Shown in pieces: positions 6,320 through 12,392 of a stretch of 13,585 nucleotides of DNA; within the stretch, counting starts at the first letter, position 1, and each line of letters begins with the position of its first letter. The position numbers were made by a program, and so were the translations under genes. The notes under the pieces are model-generated. The model made no database searches. It was not told where the DNA came from and was given only the letters and a program-made list of their open reading frames with translations. This DNA comes from JAGDYD01 sp046536675 (lineage in GTDB: Archaea > Micrarchaeota > Micrarchaeia > Micrarchaeales > CABMGC01), in contig JAWDMK010000017.1 of NCBI GenBank assembly GCA_046536675.1, forward strand, positions 1-13,585, read 5' to 3'.

Positions 6320-7317
6320 AAGGTCTCCACTCTAGGCCAGTTTATCTGCTCCTGCGTTGTAGCTATTTCTTCTGTACTTTTTGAAAGCCTGCTATATGAC
6401 AATGTTCCTATAGTAAGAAATGCTATCAAGCTAACTGCTAGAAGATAAGCTGAGTTCATAGTAAGGTATTCATAGCTGACTATAATGAGTATGAATGCAT
6501 TTATCGCCCAGCTTAAATAAAACCATCTATTGCTCTTCCCAAATAGCATAAGACCAGCAAGCGCCGAAAAGATTACAACTAAAAGATTTATGAATGAAAG
6601 GCCGTAGCTATAAGTAAGAGTGTTTAGAAAGCCAACAAACCCAACACTGCCTATATAATTAACAAGGAATTTTGCTTGAGGATATATGAAATAGCCCATT
6701 ATCGCTGCGTTTACAAGCAGGAAAAAGCTTGAGACAGCTACAAACGAATTAAATCTTATTTCTTTTAAATTGGGTGCCTGGCCAGCTACCTTATCTATGT
6801 CTTCAAGACAGTAGAAAGCACCATTATACTCAACCAAATCAGCATAGCAGAATGGTCTTTTACAATAATTACATATCGCATATGCGGGCCTCCAAGGATG
6901 ATTCACGCACACCATGCCTTTTGCAGCTTCAATACTTTCCCTCTCTACTTTTGTATATTTTTTAGTGGCTTTTTCTTGCACCTCTTTTTGTATGGGTGGG
7001 GTTAAGAGAGGGAAGTTCATCTCCTCTTTTTCCTCAGGAGTTGGTATATTTGCAACATTCAAAACTTCTCCCTTTGCTACCCCAACCTTAGGCTGGGCAA
7101 AGGGTTGCTCAATCTTTGGCTGCACCTGCTTCGCTTGTGTTTGTGCCTGAATCTGAGATTGTGGCACTGGTTGTTGCTGTGGTTGCGGTGCTGCGCTAGG
7201 TCCTACTTGTGGCTGAGGCTTTGGCTGGGGCTGTGCAAATTTTTTGCTTGGAGCAGTAGCTGTTGTAGTCATCCCCCGAAGCTTAAAGATAAGAAGCTCA
7301 TTGGGGTCAACAACCAC
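6316..7317 (-). CDS. Q/P-rich, B-box-type zinc-finger multi-pass membrane protein, function unknown
   Basis: The 333-residue product has three parts. Residues 20-80 are a Gln/Pro/Ala-rich, probably disordered N-terminus. Residues 137-173 are a cysteine/histidine module, CVNH...CNYC...CYAD...CLED (C137, H140, C149, C152, C157, D160, C170, D173), resembling the B-box-like zinc finger found before membrane domains in some rhomboid-related proteins. Residues about 190-308 hold four or five hydrophobic segments. No rhomboid Ser/His catalytic motif is visible. The start is GTG 7317, preceded by GGTGT with four-base spacing; this box overlaps the stop of the eS26 gene, so the two are co-transcribed and probably translationally coupled. 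An internal ATG at 7272 lacks a properly spaced ribosome-binding site. The role is unknown; ribosome- or membrane-related tethering is speculation from the operon partner. Confidence 0.8.
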   Translation of the reverse strand: MVVDPNELLIFKLRGMTTTATAPSKKFAQPQPKPQPQVGPSAAPQPQQQPVPQSQIQAQTQAKQVQPKIEQPFAQPKVGVAKGEVLNVANIPTPEEKEEMNFPLLTPPIQKEVQEKATKKYTKVERESIEAAKGMVCVNHPWRPAYAICNYCKRPFCYADLVEYNGAFYCLEDIDKVAGQAPNLKEIRFNSFVAVSSFFLLVNAAIMGYFIYPQAKFLVNYIGSVGFVGFLNTLTYSYGLSFINLLVVIFSALAGLMLFGKSNRWFYLSWAINAFILIIVSYEYLTMNSAYLLAVSLIAFLTIGTLSYSRLSKSTEEIATTQEQINWPRVETF

Positions 7318-7321
7318 TTTT

Positions 7322-7326
7322 ACACC
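7322..7326 (-). promoter_or_regulatory. Shine-Dalgarno box fixing the GTG start at 7317
   Basis: On the minus strand GGTGT, then AAAA, then GTG. The box lies immediately after the eS26 stop codon and has the same spacing as six other genes here, favouring GTG 7317 over ATG 7272. Confidence 0.7.
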
Positions 7327-7554
7327 TCAAACGCCCTTCTTTCTTTCTAACATTTCTTTTTTCTTTTCAAATATCTTAGCATGCTTTGCACAGCTGATGC
7401 AGTAGTAAACCTTTCTTCGCTCGAAGAACTTAACATCATTTCCTGTATGTGTTTCCGTGTCAAACCTTATTATCTTTTCAAATACTACTGCCTTGCTTCT
7501 TGGAATTTTTCTTCCACAGTTCTCACAAGTAACTAGCGGTTCTTTTCCTCTCAA
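7327..7554 (-). CDS. rps26e: Small ribosomal subunit protein eS26
   Basis: eS26 sits near the mRNA exit channel of the small subunit. The 75-residue product has two zinc-binding pairs, Cys10/Cys13 (CENC) and Cys52/Cys55 (CISC), and the family signature RKVYYCISCAKHAKIFEKKK (47-66). It is short compared with eukaryotic eS26 but typical for archaea. The start is TTG 7554, preceded by GGTGT with four-base spacing. A minus-strand TATA-like ATATATAAAC lies about 40 bases upstream. It heads a two-gene unit with the zinc-finger membrane protein. As far as I know eS26 is found in TACK and some other archaea but is generally absent from Euryarchaeota, so it bears on the organism's placement. Confidence 0.9.
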   Translation of the reverse strand: MRGKEPLVTCENCGRKIPRSKAVVFEKIIRFDTETHTGNDVKFFERRKVYYCISCAKHAKIFEKKKEMLERKKGV

Positions 7555-7591
7555 TAAAACACCTTTCTTACTTTTTACTTTGTCTATTTAA

Positions 7592-7602
7592 GTTTATATA
7601 TC
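7592..7602 (-). promoter_or_regulatory. TATA-like box of the eS26 unit
   Basis: The minus-strand stretch ATATATAAAC lies about 38-48 bases upstream of the TTG start, giving a leader long enough for the GGTGT ribosome-binding site. Confidence 0.55.
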
Positions 7603-7682
7603 TTCCTAAGCTGGCAGCCTTCCACGAATAAATTCATGAGCTTTCTGCTATGCCTTCTATAAACGCGATAATAAAACCAATT

Positions 7683-7701
7683 ATTCTTAAAAATTAAGAA
7701 T
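7683..7701. promoter_or_regulatory. 19-bp inverted repeat, candidate operator/promoter of the RpiB-like operon
   Basis: ATTCTTAA, spacer AAA, TTAAGAAT form a perfect dyad with 8-base arms. It lies 50-70 bases before the TTG start of the RpiB-like gene and overlaps one of two possible TATA elements (the other is ATTATTAAAA, about 7712-7721). A dimeric HTH protein such as the regulator encoded two genes downstream could bind it, giving autoregulation; this is inference from position. Confidence 0.45.
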
Positions 7702-7742
7702 GCTAGCAAAAGATTATTAAAATTGCTTTGAGCTTTAAATTT

Positions 7743-7747
7743 GGTGA
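7743..7747 (+). promoter_or_regulatory. Shine-Dalgarno box fixing the TTG start at 7752
   Basis: GGTGA, four bases, then TTG. It decides between this TTG and an upstream in-frame TTG at 7728, which has no box. Confidence 0.75.
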
Positions 7748-7751
7748 TGTT

Positions 7752-8372
7752 TTGAAGATCTATATTATAGGAGATAATGCTGATGAAATTGATAACGCTG
7801 TTGAGATAATTTCTAATAAGAACGCGGATATAAGTGTTATAGCAAAAGAAGTAAGCAACAGTGAGCAGCTAAGTAAGGAGGTTGCTAATTCAGTAGGCAA
7901 AGGCTATGTTGCATTGCTTGTTAATGATCCGGTAGGAGCAAATATAAACTTAAATAAGCTCCAGAATGTTAATGCAGTGCCTTGCAGCAGCAAAGAAGAT
8001 GTATTCGCAGCAAAGAAGAATAATGCAAACGCAATAATAATAAAGGATTTCTCGAAGAAAGAAGAGATATTATCTGCGCTTATAGAATATACTAGTGAGA
8101 GAAAAGAAGAAAAGCCTAGAAAAAGAAGAATTGAAAGACTAAAAGAAGTTAAAGAGGTTGAAGGAGATGAAGCAACAGAAAGTAAAGGTGAAGAATTAAG
8201 CAAAGAAAGCGATAAAAATGAAGAAACTGAAGCAGCTTCAGAGAGCGAAGAGAGTGGAGCTAGTGACGAAGGTGAAGAAGCAGGTGGTGAAGAAAAGGAA
8301 GCTAAGCATAGAAAAGGTTTCTTTGGAAACATAAAGGATGCACTTGGAATAATTGACAAAAAGGGTGATTAG
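7752..8372 (+). CDS. RpiB-like domain protein with acidic linker and C-terminal helix; catalytic loop missing
   Basis: From TTG 7752 the 206-residue protein begins MKIYIIGDNADEIDNAVEI, like ribose-5-phosphate isomerase B (MKIxIGSDHAG). Residues 1-115 follow the RpiB pattern: KGYVALLVNDPVGANINLNK aligns with the RpiB region around CGTGIGMSIAANK, and NVNAVPC...AAKKNNANAIII aligns with IRAALC...AREHNDANVL. The active-site Cys-Gly-Thr-Gly loop is replaced by NDPVG, and the SDH motif by GDN, so isomerase activity is unlikely. A basic patch (KPRKRRIERLK, about 121-131) is followed by a Glu/Ser/Gly-rich linker (132-186) and a short amphipathic helix (GFFGNIKDALGIID). The next gene follows the TAG directly in the same frame. 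I suggest a sugar- or nucleotide-sensing or scaffold protein; the function is unknown. Confidence 0.75.
   Translation: MKIYIIGDNADEIDNAVEIISNKNADISVIAKEVSNSEQLSKEVANSVGKGYVALLVNDPVGANINLNKLQNVNAVPCSSKEDVFAAKKNNANAIIIKDFSKKEEILSALIEYTSERKEEKPRKRRIERLKEVKEVEGDEATESKGEELSKESDKNEETEAASESEESGASDEGEEAGGEEKEAKHRKGFFGNIKDALGIIDKKGD
8364..8368 (+). promoter_or_regulatory. Shine-Dalgarno box pointing to an ATA start at 8373
   Basis: GGTGA within the last codons of the RpiB-like gene is followed by four bases and then ATA. Box and spacing match those of seven other genes in the window. Confidence 0.7.
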
Positions 8373-8690
8373 ATAGATCTTAGCTGCAAAAAGATAACAA
8401 AGCTCATATTGCCTGCAATAAGGGCTGCTGTTGCTGAAGAGCTCAGTAGCAAATATAATTATACACAGGAGGAAATTGCAAGTTCATTGGGTATTGTACA
8501 GGTTGCGGTTAGCAAGTATCTTAATAAAAAGTATTCTAGCAAGATAGCAAAACTCAAGAATTACATAAAAGAGAAAGGGCTTGCAGAGGATATTGTAAAA
8601 AGTATAATTGACAAGCAGGAAAAGGAAAAAATAGAAAATAAGATAAATTTGCTTTGTGAAAATAAAGAATTGCTCTCTTTTGCTGAATAG
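8373..8690 (+). CDS. COG2522-like small HTH transcriptional regulator, probable non-canonical ATA start
   Basis: The product has a helix-turn-helix (TQEEIASSLGIVQVAVSKYL, residues 31-50) preceded by LILPAIRAAVAEEL, the signature of a family of small archaeal regulators that typically start M-x-x-P-C-E-x-x-x-x-x-x-LPAIR. Read from ATA 8373 the protein is 105 residues and begins M-D-L-S-C-K-K, putting the conserved Cys at position 5 as the family expects. The only ordinary start (TTG 8409) would remove that segment and has no ribosome-binding site. GGTGA with exact four-base spacing precedes the ATA, and the in-frame codon just before is the TAG of the RpiB-like gene. The C-terminus is a Lys/Glu-rich helical tail. 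It may regulate its own operon, including glutamate dehydrogenase. Alternatives are TAG read-through or a sequencing error of ATG. Confidence 0.8.
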   Translation: MDLSCKKITKLILPAIRAAVAEELSSKYNYTQEEIASSLGIVQVAVSKYLNKKYSSKIAKLKNYIKEKGLAEDIVKSIIDKQEKEKIENKINLLCENKELLSFAE

Positions 8691-8716
8691 CTGAAATAAT
8701 TATAATTGGTGAGAAA

Positions 8717-9982
8717 ATGGTTGAAGAATTAGATCCGTTTGTTATAGCACAGAAGCAGCTTGATACAGCTGCCGAAGTTATGGGCCTTGACAAGCAGGCA
8801 CATTCAATTCTTAGAGAACCTATGCAGACTGTCATAGTTAATATACCAGTAAAGATGAGAGATGGTACCACAAAAAGCTTCACAGGCTTTAGAGTACTTT
8901 ATAACAATGCTAGAGGGCCTGGAAAGGGTGGTATAAGATATCATCCTGAGGAAAACCTTAGTACCGTTAAGGCGCTTGCGGCATGGATGACTTGGAAGAC
9001 AGCTCTTGCAAACCTTCCATATGGTGGTGCAAAAGGAGGAATAATATGTGATCCAAAGAGCATGAACGAACAGGAACTTGAGAATCTATCACGTGGCTAT
9101 ATAAGGGCGATAGCAAACTTCATAGGCAAAGATGTTGATATACCGGCACCTGATGTATATACAACACCACAGATAATGGCATGGATGATGGATGAGTATA
9201 GCAAGATAAAAGGCTATAATGAATTTGGAGTTATAACAGGAAAGCCCTTAGAAGTGTGGGGCAGCGAGGGCAGAAGTGATTCAACAGCTATGGGAGGCAT
9301 GTATGTAATGAGAGAGGCCGCAAAGATGCTTGGCATAGATCTTAAGAAGGCAAAGATAGCCATACAAGGTTTTGGCAATGCTGGCATGTACGCATACACG
9401 CTCTCAAAGAAACTCTTTGGAGCAAATGTTGTTGCGGTAAGCGATTCAAAAGGAGGTGTTTACAGCGAAGAAGGATTAGAGCTGGAGAAGCTCATAAAGA
9501 CAAAGCAGGAAACTGGAAGTGTAGAAAATTATGAAGGTGGTAAAAAGATAACAAACGAGGAGCTTCTTGAGAGCGATGTAGATATTCTTATACCTGCAGC
9601 TATAGAAAACCAGATAAGAGCAGATAATGCAGACAGGATAAAGGCTAAGATTGTTCTTGAACTTGCTAATGGACCAGTAACCCCAGAAGCAGACAATATA
9701 CTATTTGAAAAAGGTATACTCGACCTGCCTGATTTCTTAGTCAACAGCGGTGGTGTAATAGGTTCATACTTCGAATGGGTACAGAATATAGGTGGCTATT
9801 ATTGGAGCGCAGAAGAGGTATATAGCAAGCTAGACAAGATAATAACAAAATCATTCTATGACACTATCGCTACGCAGAAGAGCTACGCTGAAAAAGGCGT
9901 GAAGATAAGCCCAAGAACAGCGGCATATATAATAGCTGTAGACAGAGTTGCAAAAGCGATGAAAGCAAGGGGTTGGTATTAG
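8717..9982 (+). CDS. Glutamate dehydrogenase (Glu/Leu/Phe/Val dehydrogenase family)
   Basis: The enzyme catalyses reversible oxidative deamination of glutamate to 2-oxoglutarate and ammonium with NAD(P)+. At 421 residues it matches the hexameric archaeal/bacterial class. Visible substrate-site residues are Lys70 in GPGKGGIRYHP, Lys94 in MTWK, catalytic Lys106 in PYGGAKGGI and Asp146 in PAPDVYT. The dinucleotide fold has QGFGNAG (217-223), with VSDSKGGV after the second strand. The stretch VWGSEGRSDSTAMGG (180-194) replaces the more usual GGSxGRxxATGxG. ATG 8717 follows GGTGA with four-base spacing. It lies 26 bases after the HTH gene and may be co-transcribed. Glu specificity over Leu/Phe/Val is inferred from overall similarity and context with P5C dehydrogenase. 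Confidence 0.93.
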   Translation: MVEELDPFVIAQKQLDTAAEVMGLDKQAHSILREPMQTVIVNIPVKMRDGTTKSFTGFRVLYNNARGPGKGGIRYHPEENLSTVKALAAWMTWKTALANLPYGGAKGGIICDPKSMNEQELENLSRGYIRAIANFIGKDVDIPAPDVYTTPQIMAWMMDEYSKIKGYNEFGVITGKPLEVWGSEGRSDSTAMGGMYVMREAAKMLGIDLKKAKIAIQGFGNAGMYAYTLSKKLFGANVVAVSDSKGGVYSEEGLELEKLIKTKQETGSVENYEGGKKITNEELLESDVDILIPAAIENQIRADNADRIKAKIVLELANGPVTPEADNILFEKGILDLPDFLVNSGGVIGSYFEWVQNIGGYYWSAEEVYSKLDKIITKSFYDTIATQKSYAEKGVKISPRTAAYIIAVDRVAKAMKARGWY

Positions 9983-9983
9983 A

Positions 9984-9989
9984 TTTTTT
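9984..9989 (+). terminator. T-tract terminator after glutamate dehydrogenase
   Basis: Six T residues one base after the stop are followed by a further pyrimidine-rich stretch to about 10010, which also encodes the Lys/Arg tail of the convergent PolX gene. This suits an archaeal U-tract terminator. Confidence 0.5.
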
Positions 9990-9992
9990 GCT

Positions 9993-11726
9993 TTATTTTC
10001 TTCTTTTCTTAAAGAACTTTAAAAGCTCTTCAACGCTCATTGTGTTTATAACTTCTTCTTTTCTAACCCAGCCACGCCTTGCTGTTCCTACGCCATAGCG
10101 CATGTAATCAAAATGTGATAGCCTATGAGAATCTGTGCCAATTTCATACATAAGCCCATAAGCCCTAGCCTTTAATATACCCTCATCGTTCAGGTCAAGC
10201 CTGTTTGGAAAAGCGTTTATCTCCATTACCACATTATTTGCCTTAGCCACCTCAAAAACCTTGTCAAAATCAAACTGTATAGGATCTCTTTCGCCTATAA
10301 GCCTATTTGTTGGATGCGCCAGTATGTCAATATATCCGGATTCCAGAGCTTTTATAATACGTTTAGTCATACTTTCCTTGTCCATGTTTAGATAATTGTG
10401 CACAGCGCCTATTACATAGTCCATCTTCTCAAGCGTTTCTTTTTTAAGGTCAAGCGAGCCGTCTTTTAGTATATCTACCTCTCCGCTTTTTAGTATTCTT
10501 ATCTTGGGATACTTCCTTGCAACATTATCCAGATATTCAAAGTATTTCAAAAACTCCTTATCGTTCATGCCGTTTGCAACATGCTCGCTCTTTGTATGGT
10601 CAGCGAAGCCAATATAGCTGTAGCCACGCTTAATCGCCTCTTCAACTACCTCTTCTACACTGTTTGCACCGTCGCTAAATTTTGTATGTGTGTGGAGATC
10701 GCCTCTAATATCGCTTGTCTCTACAAGCTTAGGCAGCTTGTGCTCAAGAGCAAGCTCTATTTCTCCTCTTGCCTCGCGCATCTCTGGCTCTATATACTGC
10801 ATGCCGAGCTTTTCGTAAACATCCTTTTCTTCTTTACCAGCAATCATCTTACCCTTTGAGTCAAAGAGCCCATACTCGTTTAGTTTGTAGCCTTTCTTCA
10901 CCGCTATCTTCCTTACCTCAATTCCATGCTCTTTGCTGCCAGTAAAGTATTGAAGTGCTGCACCAAAACTTTTATCCTCGACAACTCTGACATCGCAGCT
11001 TAAACCTATCTTTAGCCAGACTGTTGTTTTTGTTGGGCCTTTTACGGTTGTGCTCTCCACTTCTGGCAGCTTTGTTACAAAATCCATTACCTCAAGCGCT
11101 TTATCAGAGGTTACAAGTATATCCAAATCTCCTACAGTCTCGCGCATCCTGCGTGTTGAACCAGCGATTACCGCCTTAGAAACAAGTCCTGAAGCTAAAA
11201 GCTTGGCTATAATTCTTTCAGCCTCTGGCAAAGCTATGCCGAGAAGCATACGCTTGCTTGTCTCTTCAAGCATGGCTATTCCTTTAGCTATCTCGCTCTC
11301 ACTCTTTTCGCCAAAGCCCTCGAGCTTGCTTATTTTATGCTCTTCAACTGCTTTTTTTAAATCTTCAAGATTTTTAACGCCAAGCTCCTTGTAGAGCTTG
11401 TATATCTTCTTTGATCCAAGGCCCTGAATGCTAGAAAGAGTCTTAAAGTCGATAGGATACTTTTTCTTCAGCTCCTCGTATTTTGTAATCTTACCTGTTT
11501 CTACAAACTCCCTTATTCTATCCGCAAGACCTTTGCCTATCCCAGGCAGCTTCTGAAGTCCTTCAATGCCTTCTTTCTTTAGTATATCTCCAACATCCTC
11601 TTGCAGAGTACCTATTGTCAAGGCAGCCTTCCTGTATGCCCTTACCTCAAATGAGCGCTCCTCTCCCTCGAGCTCAAGCATATCAGCTATTTCATTAAAG
11701 ATCTCTGCTATTTGCTTGTTGTACAC
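9993..11726 (-). CDS. polX: DNA polymerase X family protein with C-terminal PHP domain
   Basis: PolX acts in base-excision repair as a gap-filling polymerase with 3'-5' exonuclease and often AP-endonuclease activity from its PHP domain. The 577-residue product has the N-terminal 8-kDa helix-hairpin-helix region (LPGIGKGLADRI, about 60-71), a second HhH (IQGLGSKKIYKL, about 100-111), and the polymerase palm with GS...VGDLDILV (Asp200 and Asp202) and third carboxylate Asp245 (CDVRVV). The PHP domain starts near 340 with DLHTHTKFSDG (His345, His347), then ADHTKSEH, GEVDIL, GAVHN, LAHP and GTDSH, so its metal ligands look intact. Length is typical. The start is GTG 11726 with no Shine-Dalgarno box and AT-rich DNA upstream, so a leaderless mRNA is likely. 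It converges with glutamate dehydrogenase and diverges from the pilin-like gene. Confidence 0.93.
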   Translation of the reverse strand: MYNKQIAEIFNEIADMLELEGEERSFEVRAYRKAALTIGTLQEDVGDILKKEGIEGLQKLPGIGKGLADRIREFVETGKITKYEELKKKYPIDFKTLSSIQGLGSKKIYKLYKELGVKNLEDLKKAVEEHKISKLEGFGEKSESEIAKGIAMLEETSKRMLLGIALPEAERIIAKLLASGLVSKAVIAGSTRRMRETVGDLDILVTSDKALEVMDFVTKLPEVESTTVKGPTKTTVWLKIGLSCDVRVVEDKSFGAALQYFTGSKEHGIEVRKIAVKKGYKLNEYGLFDSKGKMIAGKEEKDVYEKLGMQYIEPEMREARGEIELALEHKLPKLVETSDIRGDLHTHTKFSDGANSVEEVVEEAIKRGYSYIGFADHTKSEHVANGMNDKEFLKYFEYLDNVARKYPKIRILKSGEVDILKDGSLDLKKETLEKMDYVIGAVHNYLNMDKESMTKRIIKALESGYIDILAHPTNRLIGERDPIQFDFDKVFEVAKANNVVMEINAFPNRLDLNDEGILKARAYGLMYEIGTDSHRLSHFDYMRYGVGTARRGWVRKEEVINTMSVEELLKFFKKRRK

Positions 11727-11820
11727 ATTATTAATTTTAATAAAAAATTAGATAAATCTATCACGCCAAAATGGAAAAGTTATTATTTATGTTTCTGCAT
11801 TAGCTTATTAGGAGAGCAAA

Positions 11821-12315
11821 ATGGAAATCAATAGCAGGACCAAAAGCAGAAAGGCGCAAAGTGCAATGGAATACTTAATGACATATGGCTGGGCTATTCT
11901 AATCATAGGGATTGCTCTTGCCGCAATGTTCCAGATGGGGCTTTTTAACCCAAGCAAATATGTCACTGACACATGTACACTCCCTTCCGGGCTCACATGC
12001 GGTTCGTTCTTCCTTTATCCAAACGGCTTACTTACAGTATCGATAGGGAATGGCCTTCAAGACCCGATAAATGTAACAGCAATAGGTTGCTCCCAGAATA
12101 AGACAATTACTAATATGCAAATACCTTATAACCCGCCATCAAACCAGATTTACGTGCCAATAGGAGGAAGCCGCACCTTTAACATTAATTGCATGGGTGC
12201 ATCAAACTTAGCGCCTGGACAGCTTTACACAGGATACTTAGTGATAAATTATACAGATGATGTTACCCTCTTTCCGCAAACAGTCTTTGGAAGGATTGCG
12301 ATAAAGATTTCATAA
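11821..12315 (+). CDS. Archaeal type IV pilin-like secreted protein with class III signal peptide
   Basis: The 164-residue product begins with a basic leader ending RKA and then QSAMEYLM and a hydrophobic stretch (YGWAILIIGIALAAMF). This is the class III signal peptide that a prepilin peptidase would cut between Ala12 and Gln13. The hydrophobic helix assembles the pilus core or anchors the protein. The rest (about 42-164) is a beta-rich extracellular domain with four cysteines (52, 60, 90, 124), possibly two disulfides, and three N-glycosylation sequons (NVT 84, NKT 93, NYT 143). The ribosome-binding site is AGGAG before ATG 11821. A TATA-like TTATTATTTAT lies about 35-40 bases upstream. No peptidase or pilus ATPase gene is adjacent, so it is a stand-alone pilin or surface protein whose machinery lies elsewhere. 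Confidence 0.85.
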   Translation: MEINSRTKSRKAQSAMEYLMTYGWAILIIGIALAAMFQMGLFNPSKYVTDTCTLPSGLTCGSFFLYPNGLLTVSIGNGLQDPINVTAIGCSQNKTITNMQIPYNPPSNQIYVPIGGSRTFNINCMGASNLAPGQLYTGYLVINYTDDVTLFPQTVFGRIAIKIS

Positions 12316-12321
12316 TGAACT

Positions 12322-12335
12322 ATGCAAATATGCAT
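12322..12335. repeat. Short inverted repeat between the pilin and ftsZ genes
   Basis: ATGCA, spacer AATA, TGCAT. It lies just after the pilin stop and upstream of the AT-rich ftsZ promoter region (about 12349-12363). It could be an operator or chance. Confidence 0.25.
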
Positions 12336-12392
12336 CGAATAGAAAAGTATTTTATTTTATTTATCGATATAATATTACCCTAGGGTGTTTGT

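Noticed and set aside
7105..7350. Leu/Trp/Cys-rich plus-strand ORF that looks membrane-like
   Set aside because: It is the complement of the Gln/Pro-rich low-complexity region of the minus-strand membrane protein.
7904..8359. 151-residue serine-rich minus-strand ORF opposite the RpiB-like gene
   Set aside because: The Ser/Leu repeats come from reading the acidic Glu/Ser linker backwards.
8409..8411. TTG as start of the HTH gene
   Set aside because: There is no ribosome-binding site, and the conserved N-terminal Cys segment encoded by 8373-8408 would be lost.
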